A model generated the notes under the pieces. The model did not search any database. It worked only from the letters and a program-made list of their open reading frames with translations, and had not been told where the DNA came from. This document shows, in pieces, positions 33,091-45,428 of a stretch of DNA of 64,000 bases. Both the position numbers and the translations under genes were made by a program. This DNA comes from Staphylotrichum longicolle (lineage: Eukaryota; Ascomycota; Sordariomycetes; Sordariales; Chaetomiaceae), in contig JAHCVI010000001.1 in the NCBI GenBank assembly GCA_019096155.1, forward strand, positions 1,054,001-1,118,000, in the 5' to 3' direction. How positions within the stretch are numbered: position 1 is the first letter of the stretch; every line of letters starts with the position of its first letter.

Positions 33091-34436
33091 ATGGATGCAT
33101 CGCCCGCCAAACGTCGCGTCCTGGGGGCGCTGGACCCCAACGCGTGCTCGCCCAACCCCAAGGCCAGGCACGATGGCAAGTTGTCGACACCGGCACTGAG
33201 TCCGGTGAAGCTGGGAAGGCCTTTCGTACCCCGACAGGAGGAGACCACAACTCGGGAGCGGGACGCCCTGTCAAAGACCCCGGAGCGGGACGCCGAGTCG
33301 AGGAAGCGGAGCTCGCCGTCGTCGTTGGGAATGGTGTCGCGTGAGGTGGGGGAGGGCGAGCCCGTGGCGAAGAGGGCATGTCTCGACGATGGTGCGAGGG
33401 AGGCTGCTCAGAGAGGAGCAGAGGTTCGCGGCCAAGTATGTTTCTCCCCGGTCGTTGTCTTGCTCTAGACTGTGATTGTTGGTGGCTAACCCCGTCTAGT
33501 CGCCGCCCTCAACATCCCCAAAAACCCGCCACCGCTCCGCCTCTCCGGATACCTCCTCTGTCTTTTACGTCTCGGCGGTCGACAACTCACAGGTGACGAT
33601 CCTGACCGAGCCAGACGCCTCGGGCCAGCACCCGCGCTGCCGGCCGTGGCATCGTTGCCTCCGCGTCCGCGCGCGAGGTTGACGCGTGAGCAGGCGAGAG
33701 AGGTACACAATCCCCAACTCCATCCCCTCCACCAACCGCAGCCCTTACTTCTCCCAGTCTAGACTCGCATACTGACAGAACCGTCCCTCGCAAACAGAAA
33801 GCCGAGATCCTCCGCCTCCGCCTCGGCCTAGCAAGCTACAAAGTCCGCACCAACCAGACCGACGTCCCGCTCGACCGACTGGAGATGCGGCATCTCGGCC
33901 CTTCCCGAGCCCTCTCGCGCCCGGGATCCTTCTCCTACAACCGCAACTCACCCCACCGGGACCAGGGCGCCACATCCGCGTCGGCCTCGTTCCCGGGCAC
34001 GGGCGCACATGCCACGAGCGGCGTGGGGAGGGGAACCAGACGGCCGTTACCCGGGGCGCCGCCGCGGAGGGAGAGCAGCAGTCTCAGCGTCGGCTCCGCG
34101 GCAGAGGGCTCTGCGCCGGAACAGGAGCAAGGGGAGAGGCAGGAGGGTGGGCTGGGGGCCGGTGGCGGTGTAGATCGCCTTGACCGGCATCAGCAGCCTC
34201 AGCGGCAGGACCTCCACTCGCATAACCATCATCAGCATCAGCGAAGGCAGTCGGAGGTGGTGGGGACAAGGGGCTACGCGGAAGCGGGGGTGCCGCCTCG
34301 GCCGCGCACCGCGACGGACGGGGTGGCCGCGCCGGGCCCGACGGGGAAGGGGAGTCTGGTGGCGGATGGGGAGGAGGAGGATTTGGAAGGCCGGGGAGGA
34401 GCCGCGAGCGGGTTGTTGAGCTTGGCCAGGAGCTAG
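33091..34436 (+). CDS. Whi5/Nrm1-like G1/S transcription repressor
   Basis: Fungal relative of Whi5/Nrm1, which restrain SBF/MBF-driven G1/S transcription. Exons 33091-33435, 33500-33702 and 33798-34436. It opens MDASPAKRRVLGALDPNACS, then has Ser/Pro-rich CDK-type sites (SPVK, SPDT, TSPK). Near 33800 it carries the diagnostic GTB-type helix KAEILRLRLGLASYKVRTNQ followed by TDVPLDRL. The C-terminal half is disordered, with His/Gln and Glu-rich stretches. Exon 2 is 203 nt, one base short of keeping frame between TILTEPDAS (about 33597-33630) and LTREQARE (about 33680-33702). So either the sequence has an indel there or the gene carries a frameshift. Family call rests on the GTB motif. Confidence 0.72.
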
Positions 34437-34986
34437 AGGCTTCGGACCAAGGACTGGGCGATGACACCGCCTGGCGGCCGGAAGGAGTTAGGCTAGGCAG
34501 GGAGGACGTGGCAGCTGGGATGGGCGGATGGACGGGCGTCCCTGTGTGGGATAACTTTCTCGGGCTTCGTGGGTTTGTGGGAGGAATTGTGTTTCCATTG
34601 TTGGCGTTGGAGGTTCTCGGATCATGAACTACATATGGATTTACCATGTACACAGAGACATCATCTTGCCAGACTCTTGCCAGCCATGTCTTGCGTCAAA
34701 CTTGCAAGCGGCCCGCAACAGAACACTGCAAGTATCTCCGGGGCTGAGCGCCGTGGATCTTACCGGTCTTCCGCGTGCTGACGGATGGACAGACACAGTG
34801 ACCAGTTGCTGGTTGCTTTTCTGTCTTATGTCCTTGCTCGTTCTTGTGCCCTGTGAGTGCAGGACAAGTGATGGGAGATAGTCGCCAGCAGTACACGAGA
34901 ATGAACCCTACCAAGTGCCCTCCAAGCAAGATCGAAAAAGCTCGAGTTCACCAACCCACCCGGTAAACTTCCGACCTGACGTATCC
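34437..34986. other. Convergent intergenic, 3' regions
   Basis: About 550 bp between two convergent genes; 3' UTR sequence, nothing else recognised. Confidence 0.4.
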
Positions 34987-37900
34987 TCATCTCACCTTCC
35001 CTCCCTTTGCCGCCAAAAACTCCTCCATATCCACATGCACCCTCAACCCCTTCTCCACCATCCCCTCCACCACCCCCCTCAACTCCCCGGGCCCCAACCC
35101 CAACCCCGCCACCGCAAACCCAAGCATATACACCTCCTTCGCCCACGGACACGCCCCAATCGCCCTGTACCACACCTCCCGCGCCTTCGCCCTCAGCTCC
35201 CTCCGCCCGCAGCAGAACCTCACGTAGGCCACCCACAGCTCCACGCTGCCCTTGCACGCAGGGCTCTCGAGCGCCGCCTCGAACGCCGCGCGGACCGAGT
35301 GCGCGGTGCCGGCGCGCGCTTCGTGGCGGATCGCGAAGCGCCGCGCGGCGAGGGAGTCGATGTGCGGGTTGGAGAGGGAAAGGTCCTGGAGGAGGGTGCG
35401 GACGGGGTCGTCGATGATGCGCAGGGCGGGCTGGGACCAGGCGAAGAGGGAGAGGAAGAGGGCGTTGCGCGGGAAGAGGGCGATGAAGCGCTGGAGGTGG
35501 GTGTGGAGGTAGGTTGGGCGGTAAGGGCTGTTGCGGAGTGGTTAGTATGCGTGTTTGGTAAAGAGGTGGGGGGGGGGGGGGGATGGAAGGCAGGGACCCG
35601 TACCCGTGTGTGGCGTGGTGGTAGAGCAGGCGCGCGGCGGTTTGGAGGAGGCGTTCGTGGCTGCGAGAGCTACTCAGGCTGCGGGATTCGAGCTCTTGGG
35701 TGAAGGTTTGGATGGTGGCCATGGCGGCGGAGATGTTGCCTTGGGAAGCGGACGCTGGTTCAGTGCCCCCTTCTGCGGCGAGGTACTCGAGGAGCATCAG
35801 ACTTTCGGCGTATTGCGTTGCGGTCTCTAGCTCCTGGGAAGAGAGCGAGTAGTCTCGGGTGCTAGAGAAGTGAGACTTGGTCTTGAGAAGCAGAGCAGGA
35901 GAGACAGTTGAGCCCCGGAAGTCTTTGTCTGCTGACGAACACAGGCGGCCAAGGGCCATCTCCTGCTGGTCGGATTCGATATGGATCCACGCCCAGGTGT
36001 TCCAGAGCAGCTGGCCATGGTTGGATGTAGATGACTGCGAGTGTTAGTGGGTGGCCCGCGGCTGCAGGACGTCCACTTACCAACGAGAGGTGGGTGGCTG
36101 ACGACAGCACTTTGGAGGACACCTCGGGGTTGCTGTTCGCCCATTCCAGCAGAGCATAGGCATTGTACAGCCTCGTGTTGGCGCTGTACTTTTTAAGAAG
36201 CCCCTTTGCGACCTTTCTCGCTCCAGTTGGCTCATTGAGCCATTCCATGGCCAGGTAATATTCGGCCAGGTCTTCCACCCCACAATCCTTAACCAGGTAC
36301 CCGAGCGTGCGAAGCACCCAGGAAACGTCAACCTGCGTGTCTCCGGGTTGAAAGATACTTGACCACTTGTCGAGGTACCGGAACCATGAGTCCCTAGAGA
36401 AGAGAAGTTCAGGCGAGATTGCCATGCCCCCACCCTGTTGTCCAAAATCAGGGGTCAGTCTTGAAAGATCTGGCGTTGCCGCAGCATCATTCTTGTCCAG
36501 GTCCAGGTCCAAGTCGAGTCCCTGCCCTCTCCCGGCAACGAAGGGGTCCTTCAACATGGCAGCAAACTGCTCCCCGGAGATGCCGGTGGGCGGTAGCCCA
36601 CAGAACACCAAGAAGGCCTCCACCAGCAGCGCCTTGGACAGCGGAAGCACAGTCGACGGAAACCAGACAAGCAAATCCTTGATATCGGAAAACATGACAA
36701 CCCTGAAGGGGTCGTCGTCCGTCCCCTCATCAAGAGTCCTCGCTGGCATGCGCGCCTTCTCCGCCCGCCGCTGTTCAGCCGCCGCCCAAGCCCGGAACGG
36801 ATCGGCTGTCTTGGACGCATCTGTGTGCATCTCCGCCCTCGGTTCAGGCGGCTCAACGGCGCCCTCACCAACCTCCACAAAGTGCCTCCACCCCCTGGCC
36901 CCCTCCTCCCCCACCCGGGCGACTTCACTCTCCCAAAACTCCCCAAACGCCTCCACCATGGCTTCGGCACTGCTTACTCCCTCCTCCTCAGGCCGACAAA
37001 ACACCATCTCCAGCACGGCCTGCCACGCCGCAACAGCCAGCTCCTCAAACCCCGCATCCCCCAACAGCCTCGTCAACCTCAAAAACACATACACAACCTG
37101 CTCACAAACCTCTCCCTGCTGCTCCCCATCCCCAACGTCTCTCTCCAACTCCGCCCCCAACTCCCTCAGCCTCCCCACCATCTCCCCGCGCACCGCCTCG
37201 ACGCTAAACGCGCCCACCCGCCCCATCTCAAAGTCCAGCCGGCCCTTCCACAGCCCAAACCACGTCGCGCCGCGGCGCCCCTTTTCCTTTTCGACGAGCT
37301 CGTCCCACTTCTTCACCAGCACCTTCTCCTCCCACACCCGCCCCGCCTCGGCCATCATCCCCAGCACCAGGGCCTCCCTGTCGGCCGGGTCGGCGGCGTG
37401 GCCCAGCGCCTGCTGGTAGAGTCCCACTTTGAGCTCGGCGAGGGATTTGGTCTCTTCGGCCGTCCGCTGCTGCTGCTGGCCGCCGTCGGTGGGGTGGTGG
37501 TGATGGAGGGGCTGCTGGGAGGAGAAGAGGGCGGGTTGCAGGGCGATGAGGCGGTGCCAGGCGGGGATGTCGGTCGGGTGCGCGCGGAGGTGGGTGGAGA
37601 GGGCTGCGGCGAGGGTTGCGGTGGTTGTTTGTTCGCGTGGTGGGGTGGAGGGGAGGGGGATGGGGATGAGGAGCGGGAGGGAGATGAGGAGGGGGAGGAA
37701 GAGGGGTGGTGGTGGGTGGGTGACGGGGAGCGCTTGCGCTTGAGGGAGGGGAGGAGGGGGATGAAGTCGTCGGATGCGGTGGGTGGGGCCTGGTCGGGAG
37801 ATGGTCTGATGCGTCGGGAGGTGAGGCGGTTGGTGGCTGCGAGGAGGGCCTTGTCGCGGAAGGCGGAGCCGCTGCTGGTGCCTTCGCCGGGGGGGCGGAT

Positions 37901-38602
37901 GCTGAACTGTTCGGTGGCGCCGTCGCGGTGGAGAGTGAGGAAGCCCGGGGAGCCGATGAGCCTGCCCGCGCCGAAGCGGTAGTAGGAGGGGATTGTCGAG
38001 CGGTCGTTGGTGCCGTACTGCAGGATCAGCGGGTCGCCGCGCTTGTCCAAGACGAAGAGGTCGTTGGCTGGGGCGGGTATGGTCTTTGGGCCGCGTGATT
38101 CTGGGGAATGCCGTTCGCGGTCGTCCCCTGCCCCCTCCCTTGGCCGCTCTCTGTGCCTGTCCCGGTACCTGTCCCTCTCTGTGTCCCCTTCCCTCTTCCT
38201 GTCCCTTTCCCTCTCTCTTACTCGTCGTCCTTCACCTTCCTGGTTCCGATCCCGATCCCGGTCCCGATCCCACCGCCGCTCCCGTCCACTTTCGTGAGCT
38301 GGATATCGATACTCATATTCTCGTTCCCTTTCCCTTCCCGTTTCCTTTGGCCGTGCCCGCTCCCGTTCACGGTCACTTCGACGATCCCGGGCCTGGTCAC
38401 GGCGGCGGTCTTGATCCCTCCGGTCATCATGCCGCGTCTTTCCGGCAGGTCCTTCGTCATTTTCTCGGCGGCTCCCTCCCTTTCCTGACGTAGGCCGAGT
38501 GTCGGGATCCGGATCTGCGGGTTTGGGCCTGAAGGATCCGAACTTTGGCACAGCCCTCCGCTTCGCAGTCTCTGGTTCCTTTTTCTCTGGTTCCTTCTCC
38601 AT
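34987..38602 (-). CDS. NRDE2 nuclear exosome/RNAi factor
   Basis: NRDE2-family protein (PF08424), a nuclear partner of the Mtr4 helicase in RNA surveillance and heterochromatin/RNAi. Exons 38602-36081, 36034-35604 and 35527-34987. The N-terminus reads RRAVPKFGSFRPK, then a long Arg/Asp/Glu region typical of the family, then DLFVLDKRGDPLILQYGTNDRS and YYRFGAGRLIGSPG. The helical-repeat part starts STHLRAHPTDIPAWHRLIAL and continues with HAT/TPR-like helices, including WANSNPEVSSKVL and the C-terminal ELWVAYVRFCCGRRELRAKA. Introns have GTAAGT and GTACGG donors and CTAAC branch sites. The frame changes by one base in the C/T-rich stretch at about 37640-37740, between KRKRSPSP and PPREQTTTATLAAAL, with no plausible intron. 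Confidence 0.85.
35568..35582 (+). repeat. Poly-G homopolymer in an NRDE2 intron
   Basis: Fifteen consecutive G on the plus strand, inside the last NRDE2 intron. Confidence 0.9.
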
Positions 38603-39906
38603 CGTGCCACTTACAAGTCGTTGGGGATGCCCAAAATCATGCTTGCTCCAGTCGCTGTTCCTTGAAGTCAGGGATTGTTCTGCCGAGCCATGCGTGCATT
38701 TGCGCATGCATTTCTTTTTGGTTCTTTTTTGTTTTTCTCTGTCTTGTGAAGCCACGGCAGCTCCCGTGCTGCGACGTTGTTGAATGACGAGCAGCTGGCA
38801 AGGCCCGAGCCGCAGGTGGTTTTAGCGTCCAGCGGGTCGCTAGCGGGTCGCTGCATTGGGGTTCCCATCCCTGCAACGCTCACTGCAGCGGTGCCACTTC
38901 CCCAGTCCCTGAACCAAACTCTTGCCATGTCGACTGGTCGGGATGCACCGCCTACCTTAAAAAAAGCGGCCAATCGATATCGGCCTTCGATGACATAACC
39001 GCACAGTAGGGATCCGCTGCCCATTCCAAACATCCAACTGTTGCTGGTCCCTGAAGATGGGGCTCCCGCACACCGCTTTATGTTCTCCGGGTATTGTTGA
39101 CCGACGGCATTCGGGGACGGGTCGAAGATGTCATTTTCGTATCTTTCTCGATGGCTCGTCTCTCACGGGGGAGGCTTCCTCCCACCACGAAGCCAGAGCA
39201 GCACAGCACAGTGTAGTGTTTCGACAGTAGCACTTGGTGCCACAAATGGCTGGAAAGGGAATGGCAGAACCAACGGAACCAACTGGGGGGGGGCTGCTGT
39301 GCTCCCTCTGGGCCTCGGGCACAGCAGCTCCATGACGCCAAGTGAGACATTGAGGTGCACACGTGGGGTGGTTCACACCGCGAATCCTGGCCCATCATAG
39401 CCACCTTTTCTCCGCTCCCGAAACCAAACATCATCAGGAGTCCGGCTCCAGGCCGCCATCCTTGCGGCAACACTGCTGTTTGCCTGTTTGTCCTTGCTGT
39501 CGTGTATTTGTCTTTTTTTTTTTTTTTTTTTACTTCTTTGCATACAGCGGGCGGTCTTCTTTTCTACGGTATTCAGCGCAGCTGTACAATACAATACCGA
39601 CAATAGCAGCACTGCGGCTAGCTCCTTGGCTGTCAAGGTTGTTTGTCGGTTGCTTTCGTCCGGCCAGGCTCGAGGCTCCGCCCTCACGCGATTGATCTCT
39701 GGGAGTGCCCAAGTGTCTGTTGCATCTCTTGAAGACCCGCGTGGAAGTGAAAGGTGAGTACAAACTCAGAATCCCGGGTTGTGGCAGGCTTGGTCTCACG
39801 CGCGACTGTTGGACAGCGACGGCATCGGTACCGTACCCGCGACTCGCTCCCCGAGCTCGCCAGTGCTTCGAACCCAACCCGCTCCTCACGCTCCACCACC
39901 CCCCGC
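38603..39906. promoter_or_regulatory. Divergent promoter region, NRDE2 / CLC gene
   Basis: About 1.3 kb between divergent starts. Contains a 19-nt T run (39513-39531). A GTGAGT at 39754 could be the donor of a 5' UTR intron of the CLC gene. Confidence 0.45.
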
Positions 39907-42900
39907 ATGGCAGGCAGGCGACACGGGCCCCGTCTGCCCGACTCTGCCGCGGCCGCCGGCAGCGACAGCAACAACAGCAGCAGCAACAACAACAACAACA
40001 ACGCCGCCGGTAACACGGCCGGGAACAGCGCCGACCCGCACGGCCACTACCTCTCCCTGCCCAGCTTCTCCACCAGCTTCCGCCGCCAACGCTCCGGCAT
40101 GAGCAGGCGCCCCTCCAACGCCGAGCCGCCAGACGAGCGCTCCCCCCTCCTGGCCGGCACACGAACATCGCGCATCCGCATCCACAGCGCTCACGGCTCG
40201 CCCAGGGTCCCGACTCTGTCGAGGAACCAGAGCTATGCGGGTACGCGCAACCCTCTCTGTCCACCATCCCAACCCCCTCTACCCCGTGCCTTCCTCTCAC
40301 TCACAACATACCCCCCCCCCCCCGGAATCCCCATCACTCCCCACAACCAGCTAATCCCTCCCACAAGACAGCATCAAGTCCACCCGCCACCACTCGCGCG
40401 CCAACTCGTGGGGCACGCGCCTGATCCACGCCCTGTCCGACCGCCAGGAGTCGTCCCTGGCCGACTCCAAGGGCTCCATCTTCCCCGACGACCGCGTGTG
40501 GTACGACCAGTTCACCTCGACCGACTGGGTCCACGACAGCATCGCCGACGCCTACCGCGTCAAGGCCCTGCGCAGCCGCAAGGACTTTTGGGGCCGCGTC
40601 TACGTCCTGTTCGACGGCGCCCAGGGCTGGCTGCTGAGCGCCCTCGTCGGGTTCGTCGTGGCTGTTCTGGCGTACGTGGTCAACGTGAGCGAGGCGACCG
40701 TGTTTGACTTCAAGGATGGTTATTGCGTGAGGGGGTGGTTGATTAATGAGAAGGTAATTCTCCCGGAGAGAGAGGGGTGGGTGGTGGGTTGGGGATGTGG
40801 TTTGGCTGACTGTGTGACATGACAGAAATGCTGTCCCCATGGGCCTTGCACCGACTGGCGGGACTGGGGCGAGGTGCTGCAGGGGTTTCCGTTCGGGGAG
40901 CGCTGGACCGAGTATGTCGTCTACATCGTGGCCGTCATCACGCTGTCGAGCGTGTCGTGTCTGCTGAGCTTGACCACCAAGACGGTCGTGCCGTCGGCGT
41001 ACCGGCTGACGACGCTCGACGAGAACCTCGCTGCCGAGGCCGCGCCCGACAACGACCCCGACGGCGCGGAAATCAGCCCTCGGCGCACCCGCGAGCGGGA
41101 GGAGGCTCCCCCCATGATCTACTACTCGGCTGCTGGTAGCGGCGTGGCCGAGGTGAGGGTGATTCTCAGCGGGTTTGTGCTGCACGGCTTCTTGGGTCTC
41201 AAGACGCTCATCATCAAGACGCTCGGCTTGATCTTGAGCGTGGCCTCGGGGTTGAGTCTGGGCAAGGAGGGTCCCTACGTGCATATCGCGACCTGCGTCG
41301 GCAACATCGCCTGCCGTCTGTTCAGCAAGTACGACCGCAACGATGCCAAGAGGCGCGAGGTGCTCTCGGCGGCTGCCGCGGCTGGCGTGGCGGTCGCTTT
41401 TGGCGCGCCGCTCGGCGGTGTGCTTTTCGGGCTGGAGGAGGTGGCCTACTTCTTCCCGGCCAAGACGTTGTTCCGCACCTTCTTCTGCTGCATCACGGCC
41501 GCCTTGACGCTCAAATTCCTGAACCCGTACGGGACGCACAAGATTGTCATGTTCCAGGTGCGGTACCTGGTCGATTGGGAGTACTTTGAGGTGTTCAGCT
41601 TCATCCTGGTGGGCGTCTTTGGCGGCGCCGCGGGCGCCCTGTTCATCAAGGCGTCGAGGCACTGGGCCAAGACGTTCCGCCGCATCCCGGCCATCAAGGC
41701 GTATCCCCTGCTCGAGGTGGTGCTGGTCGCGCTGGTCACGGGCCTGGTCGGGTACTGGAATGTGTTTACCAAGCTGCCCGTGGCCAAGCTGCTGTACAAT
41801 CTGGCGGCGCCGTGCGATGATCGGGATAATAATCTCGAGGACTTGGGGCTGTGCCCGGAGGAGATTGACGACATCCCACCGATTCTTCTGAACCTGTTTG
41901 CGGCCTTTTTGATCAAGGGCCTGTTGACCATCATCACGTTTGGCATTGTGAGCAATGTCCCTTCTCTCGTCTGGTATCTCTGCTGACAACAAGTCACAGA
42001 AAGTCCCCGCCGGTATCTACGTGCCGTCCATGGTGGTCGGCGGTCTCATGGGCCGCCTCATCGGGCACGTCGTGCAGTGGACCGTCATGGCCACGCCCGA
42101 CTGGGGCGTCTGGGGCACCTGCGGCCGCATGCCCAACGCCACGTGCATCCAGCCCGGCGTGTACGGCCTCATCGCCGCCGGCTCGACCATGTGTGGCGTC
42201 ACCCGGTTGTCGGTCACGCTGGCCGTCATCCTCTTTGAGCTGACCGGCAGTCTCGACTACGTCCTGCCCTTCTCCCTGGCCATCCTGGTGGCCAAGTGGA
42301 CCGCCGACGCCATCGAGCCGCTCAGCATCTACGTACGATATGACCCCCCCACACTTTACTACATCCACCCCTGCAGTCCTCACTGACACACCGGACCCTA
42401 ACACAGGACCTCCTGACGGAAATGAATTCCTACCCCTTCCTCAACAACAAGCACAAGCCTATCTTCACCTCGGACCTCGCCGACATCGTCCCGCGCGTCC
42501 GCAAGGAGCGCACCATCGACGTCAGCGCCTCGCCCGTCGTGCCCGCGCCCACCCTGCGCACCAAGCTCGAGCTGCTGCACCGCGCGGGCGAGCTGGACGG
42601 CGGGCTGCCGATCATCCGCGACGGCGTCCTCGTGGGCCTGATCCCCGCGCCCGACCTCGAGTACGCGCTGGATAACCTGCTGGATGAGCAGAGCAGTCTG
42701 TGTCTGATGGCGCCGGTTATGAGCGTGGAGGACTCGGATGACGGCGGGGTGGATCCGACGGATTTTACGCCGTATATTGATCCGGTGAGTCTACAGTCTA
42801 CCCACCCCCTTTTTTTTCCCTTACCAGTGTGGTTTCGATTGGGGCGGCTTTTGCTGATGCGGTGTGTGTGACAGGCACCGGTGGCGTTGGATATCAGGTC

Positions 42901-43131
42901 GCCGATGGATCTGGTGTATGAGTGCTTCGTGAAGCTGGGGCTGCGGTACATCTGCGTGCTGAGGGATGGAAAGTATGCGGGCATGGTGAGTTCTTCTCCT
43001 CCCTTTCTCCACTTTTTGTCGTGTTGATGTGGTTCTTTGCTGACACAATGGTGGGGTGGGGGTGGCAGACGCATAAGAAGACGTTTGTCAAGTACATGCG
43101 GGAGCTGGAGGAGAAGGAGGGCCACGCTTGA
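39907..43131 (+). CDS. CLC-type chloride/proton antiporter
   Basis: Intracellular CLC transporter of the Gef1/CLC-3 group, 908 aa, acidifying or charge-balancing endomembrane compartments. Seven exons: 39907-40240, 40368-40753, 40826-41947, 42000-42332, 42407-42784, 42875-42985 and 43069-43131. All junctions are GT..AG in frame. The disordered N-terminus has an Asn run. The core shows GSGVAEVRVILSGF (usually GSGIPEVK), the gating Glu in GKEGPYVHIA, GAPLGGVLFGLEEV, and KVPAGIYVPSMVVGG with later Cl-binding-region LFELTGSLDYVLP. Two CBS domains follow (PTLRTKLELLHRAGELDGG and the short final exons ending YICVLRDGKYAGMTHKKTF). The gating Glu supports antiporter function; the Ala for Pro change in the selectivity segment is unusual. 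Start ATG 39907 was chosen because the upstream frame opens at a GTG within a splice-donor-like sequence. Confidence 0.93.
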
Positions 43132-43823
43132 TGAAGTGGGCAAGGGGGCTTGTCCTCACGTTTCTTTTTGTTCTTTCTTTGGGTGAGGGGAGGCAGGGGG
43201 AAGGGCAAAGCATATAATTAGAGTTTTTGCTTCCGGTTTGGTTGTTTCATCTCCGCGCATGGCATGTATGGTCTTCCATTTCTTTGCTCAGGATATTGGC
43301 GGGCAGGCAGGAGGGGCGTCTGGTTCGCTGGTTATTACTGTCATTTGCTGCATTTGCGAGTGTATGGAGGACAGGTTGGCTGCGACATTCATATTGCAAT
43401 TCTAATTGAGACACACATTCAGGCGGGTTTCCAGTTGAGGGGCGGGGTAGGTGTTGTGGAAGGAAAGCGTGGGCCATGAGTCGACATTGTCGTGGTGGCG
43501 TACGCATACGTGGGCTTATCCCAAGTTTCTGAGGCGAAACTGGAGCTTACTCGCCAATTCTTGTCGTTGATGAGCTCGATCTTGAGGTGAATGCACATCA
43601 TGCCTTGACTCAAAATGGTTGGTTCTTGCTCTAGATCCATGGTGCCAGCTTCGAGCTGGCTGCCAAGAAGCTGGGTATCGTTGATACCAACTGTGTACAT
43701 ACATCCCGATGCACATGGTTCGAACAAGCCAAGCTATGATACATGAATCTCTCCGCACGGGGGGGACCATTGTCTCCTCTCGTGCTCCCTGTATCCTTTT
43801 ATCACTTCGCCTGCAACAACCCC
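43132..43823. other. Convergent intergenic region
   Basis: About 690 bp holding the 3' regions of the CLC gene and of the mitochondrial carrier. Nothing else recognised. Confidence 0.45.
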
Positions 43824-45428
43824 TTACTCCGCCTTGCGATGCCCATTCCCATTCCCGTTCCCATTCTCCTCCGGCTCAGGGCTGCTCCGCGCGCTCACGT
43901 CCCCCGGGATGAACTCATCGAACCGGTCCGGGACGGGCGCCGTCTTGGGCACGAAGCGGATGCGCACGCGCCGCACCCCCCTGACCTTCTCGCCCACGCG
44001 CGTCCGCACCGCCTCCTCGACCCCGCGCACGTCCTCGACCGTCCACAGGCTCGGCACGCCCAGCTCGAGGTCGACGAGGTAGTTCTGCCCGGACTTGACG
44101 CCCGTCACGTCGCGCAGGTCGACCTCGGCGCCCTGCGCGACGCCCTCGAGGGACTTGCCGACGTGCTTTGTGATGGAGTCGCGGACCTCCTCGTCGATGG
44201 ACTTGTCGGCGAGCTCGTAGAGGGCCGAGAGGGTGTTGGAGAAGCCGGCGCGGATGACGAGGAGGGAGATGAAGAGGCCGCCGACGGGGTCGAGCCAGGT
44301 GGCGTCCTTGAGGAGGTTGGCGCCGAGGATGGCGAGGAGGGCGACGATGCCCGTGAGCGAGTCGACGCGGTGGTGGACGGCGTTGGAGGCGAGCACGGAG
44401 GACTTGCGCTCGCGGGCGACTTTCATGGCTGGAAGGGCACACTGTTGTCAGTCGAAAGGATTGGGTACTGGGGGGTAGGAGAAGAGGGACGTACTGGCAT
44501 GGTATAACCACTCCTTGATAGCCACTGTCCCGGCGGCCAGCCATGCCGCATGCAGACTCGGCGCGCCCCCGTGGCCATGCCCGTGGTGGTGATGCCCGTG
44601 TGAATGCCCGTGCCCGTGTCCATGCTCCAACAAGGCCCTCGCGGCATCTGCATCCAGAAAGAAGTGCGCGTGCAAGGTCTCGCAGCTGCTCATGCACATG
44701 AACAGGCCGCCGATCAGCAGCATGCTCGACACGCCCAGCGACCCCAGGCTCTCGACCTTGCCGAAGCCCTGCGGGAAGGCGGCGGTCGGCGGGCGCAGGC
44801 TCCAGCTCACGGTGGCCAGTGTGAGGATGTCCGAGGCTAGGTCGGTCAGCGAGTGCCAGGCGTCGGCGATCATGCTCTGCGAATTGAAGGCGTAGCCGCC
44901 GGCGCCCTTGGCGATGGCCATGCCGAGGTTCGAGTAGAGGCCGATGCGGGTGATGCGCACGCCGGCGTCGTTTTTGTTCTTGGAGGTCAGGTAGGCATTG
45001 TCGTGGTGGTGGTGGTGGTGGCCGAAGCCATGGCTATGGCCGTGGCCATGGCTGTGGTTATGGCCGGAATGGTCTCGTGTTTGTTGGTGTTGTGTCCCCA
45101 TGGCAGCAGTGGTTGATTTGGAGGAGGGTGTCGTTGCAGAGGGAGAGACTGACGACGACGACGACGACGACGATAATGGCGGGTCGGGGTGCAACGAGCG
45201 GCGCATGCGGTTTGTGAAAGCCCTGGCGGGAGAGAAGGTCTGGAAGACACGCGTGGCTTCGAGTCGGAGATGTGGGTGATGTGTCCCTGTGCTGGGATGG
45301 CTAAATGTGGATGGAGGTTGAAGGCTCCGTGCCCGTCTCGGATGGAGCTGTGACGCGGCAGGCGTCGTACGCACGCGCACACGCACCAGCCCCGGGCCTG
45401 CGCTGCGCCTGCACCCCAGCAGAGTCAT
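43824..45428 (-). CDS. Mitochondrial CDF metal transporter (Mmt1/Mmt2-like)
   Basis: Cation diffusion facilitator of the mitochondrial iron/metal Mmt group, 512 aa, exons 45428-44495 and 44428-43824 (GTACGT donor, TTCCAG acceptor). The N-terminus is Arg/Ser-rich without acidic residues for about 60 residues, fitting a mitochondrial presequence. A His-rich segment (HSHGHGHSHGFGHHHHHHD) precedes the membrane core. The first metal site lies in SMIADAWHSLTDLASD (D....H...D) and the second in SNAVHHRVDSLTG. A second His/Gly-rich loop (about 44560-44635) lies between helices. The C-terminal cytoplasmic domain reads DVTGVKSGQNYLVDLELGV. The GLYSNLGMAIAKGAGGYAFNS block is characteristic of Mmt1/2. 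Start is the first ATG in frame. Confidence 0.9.
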
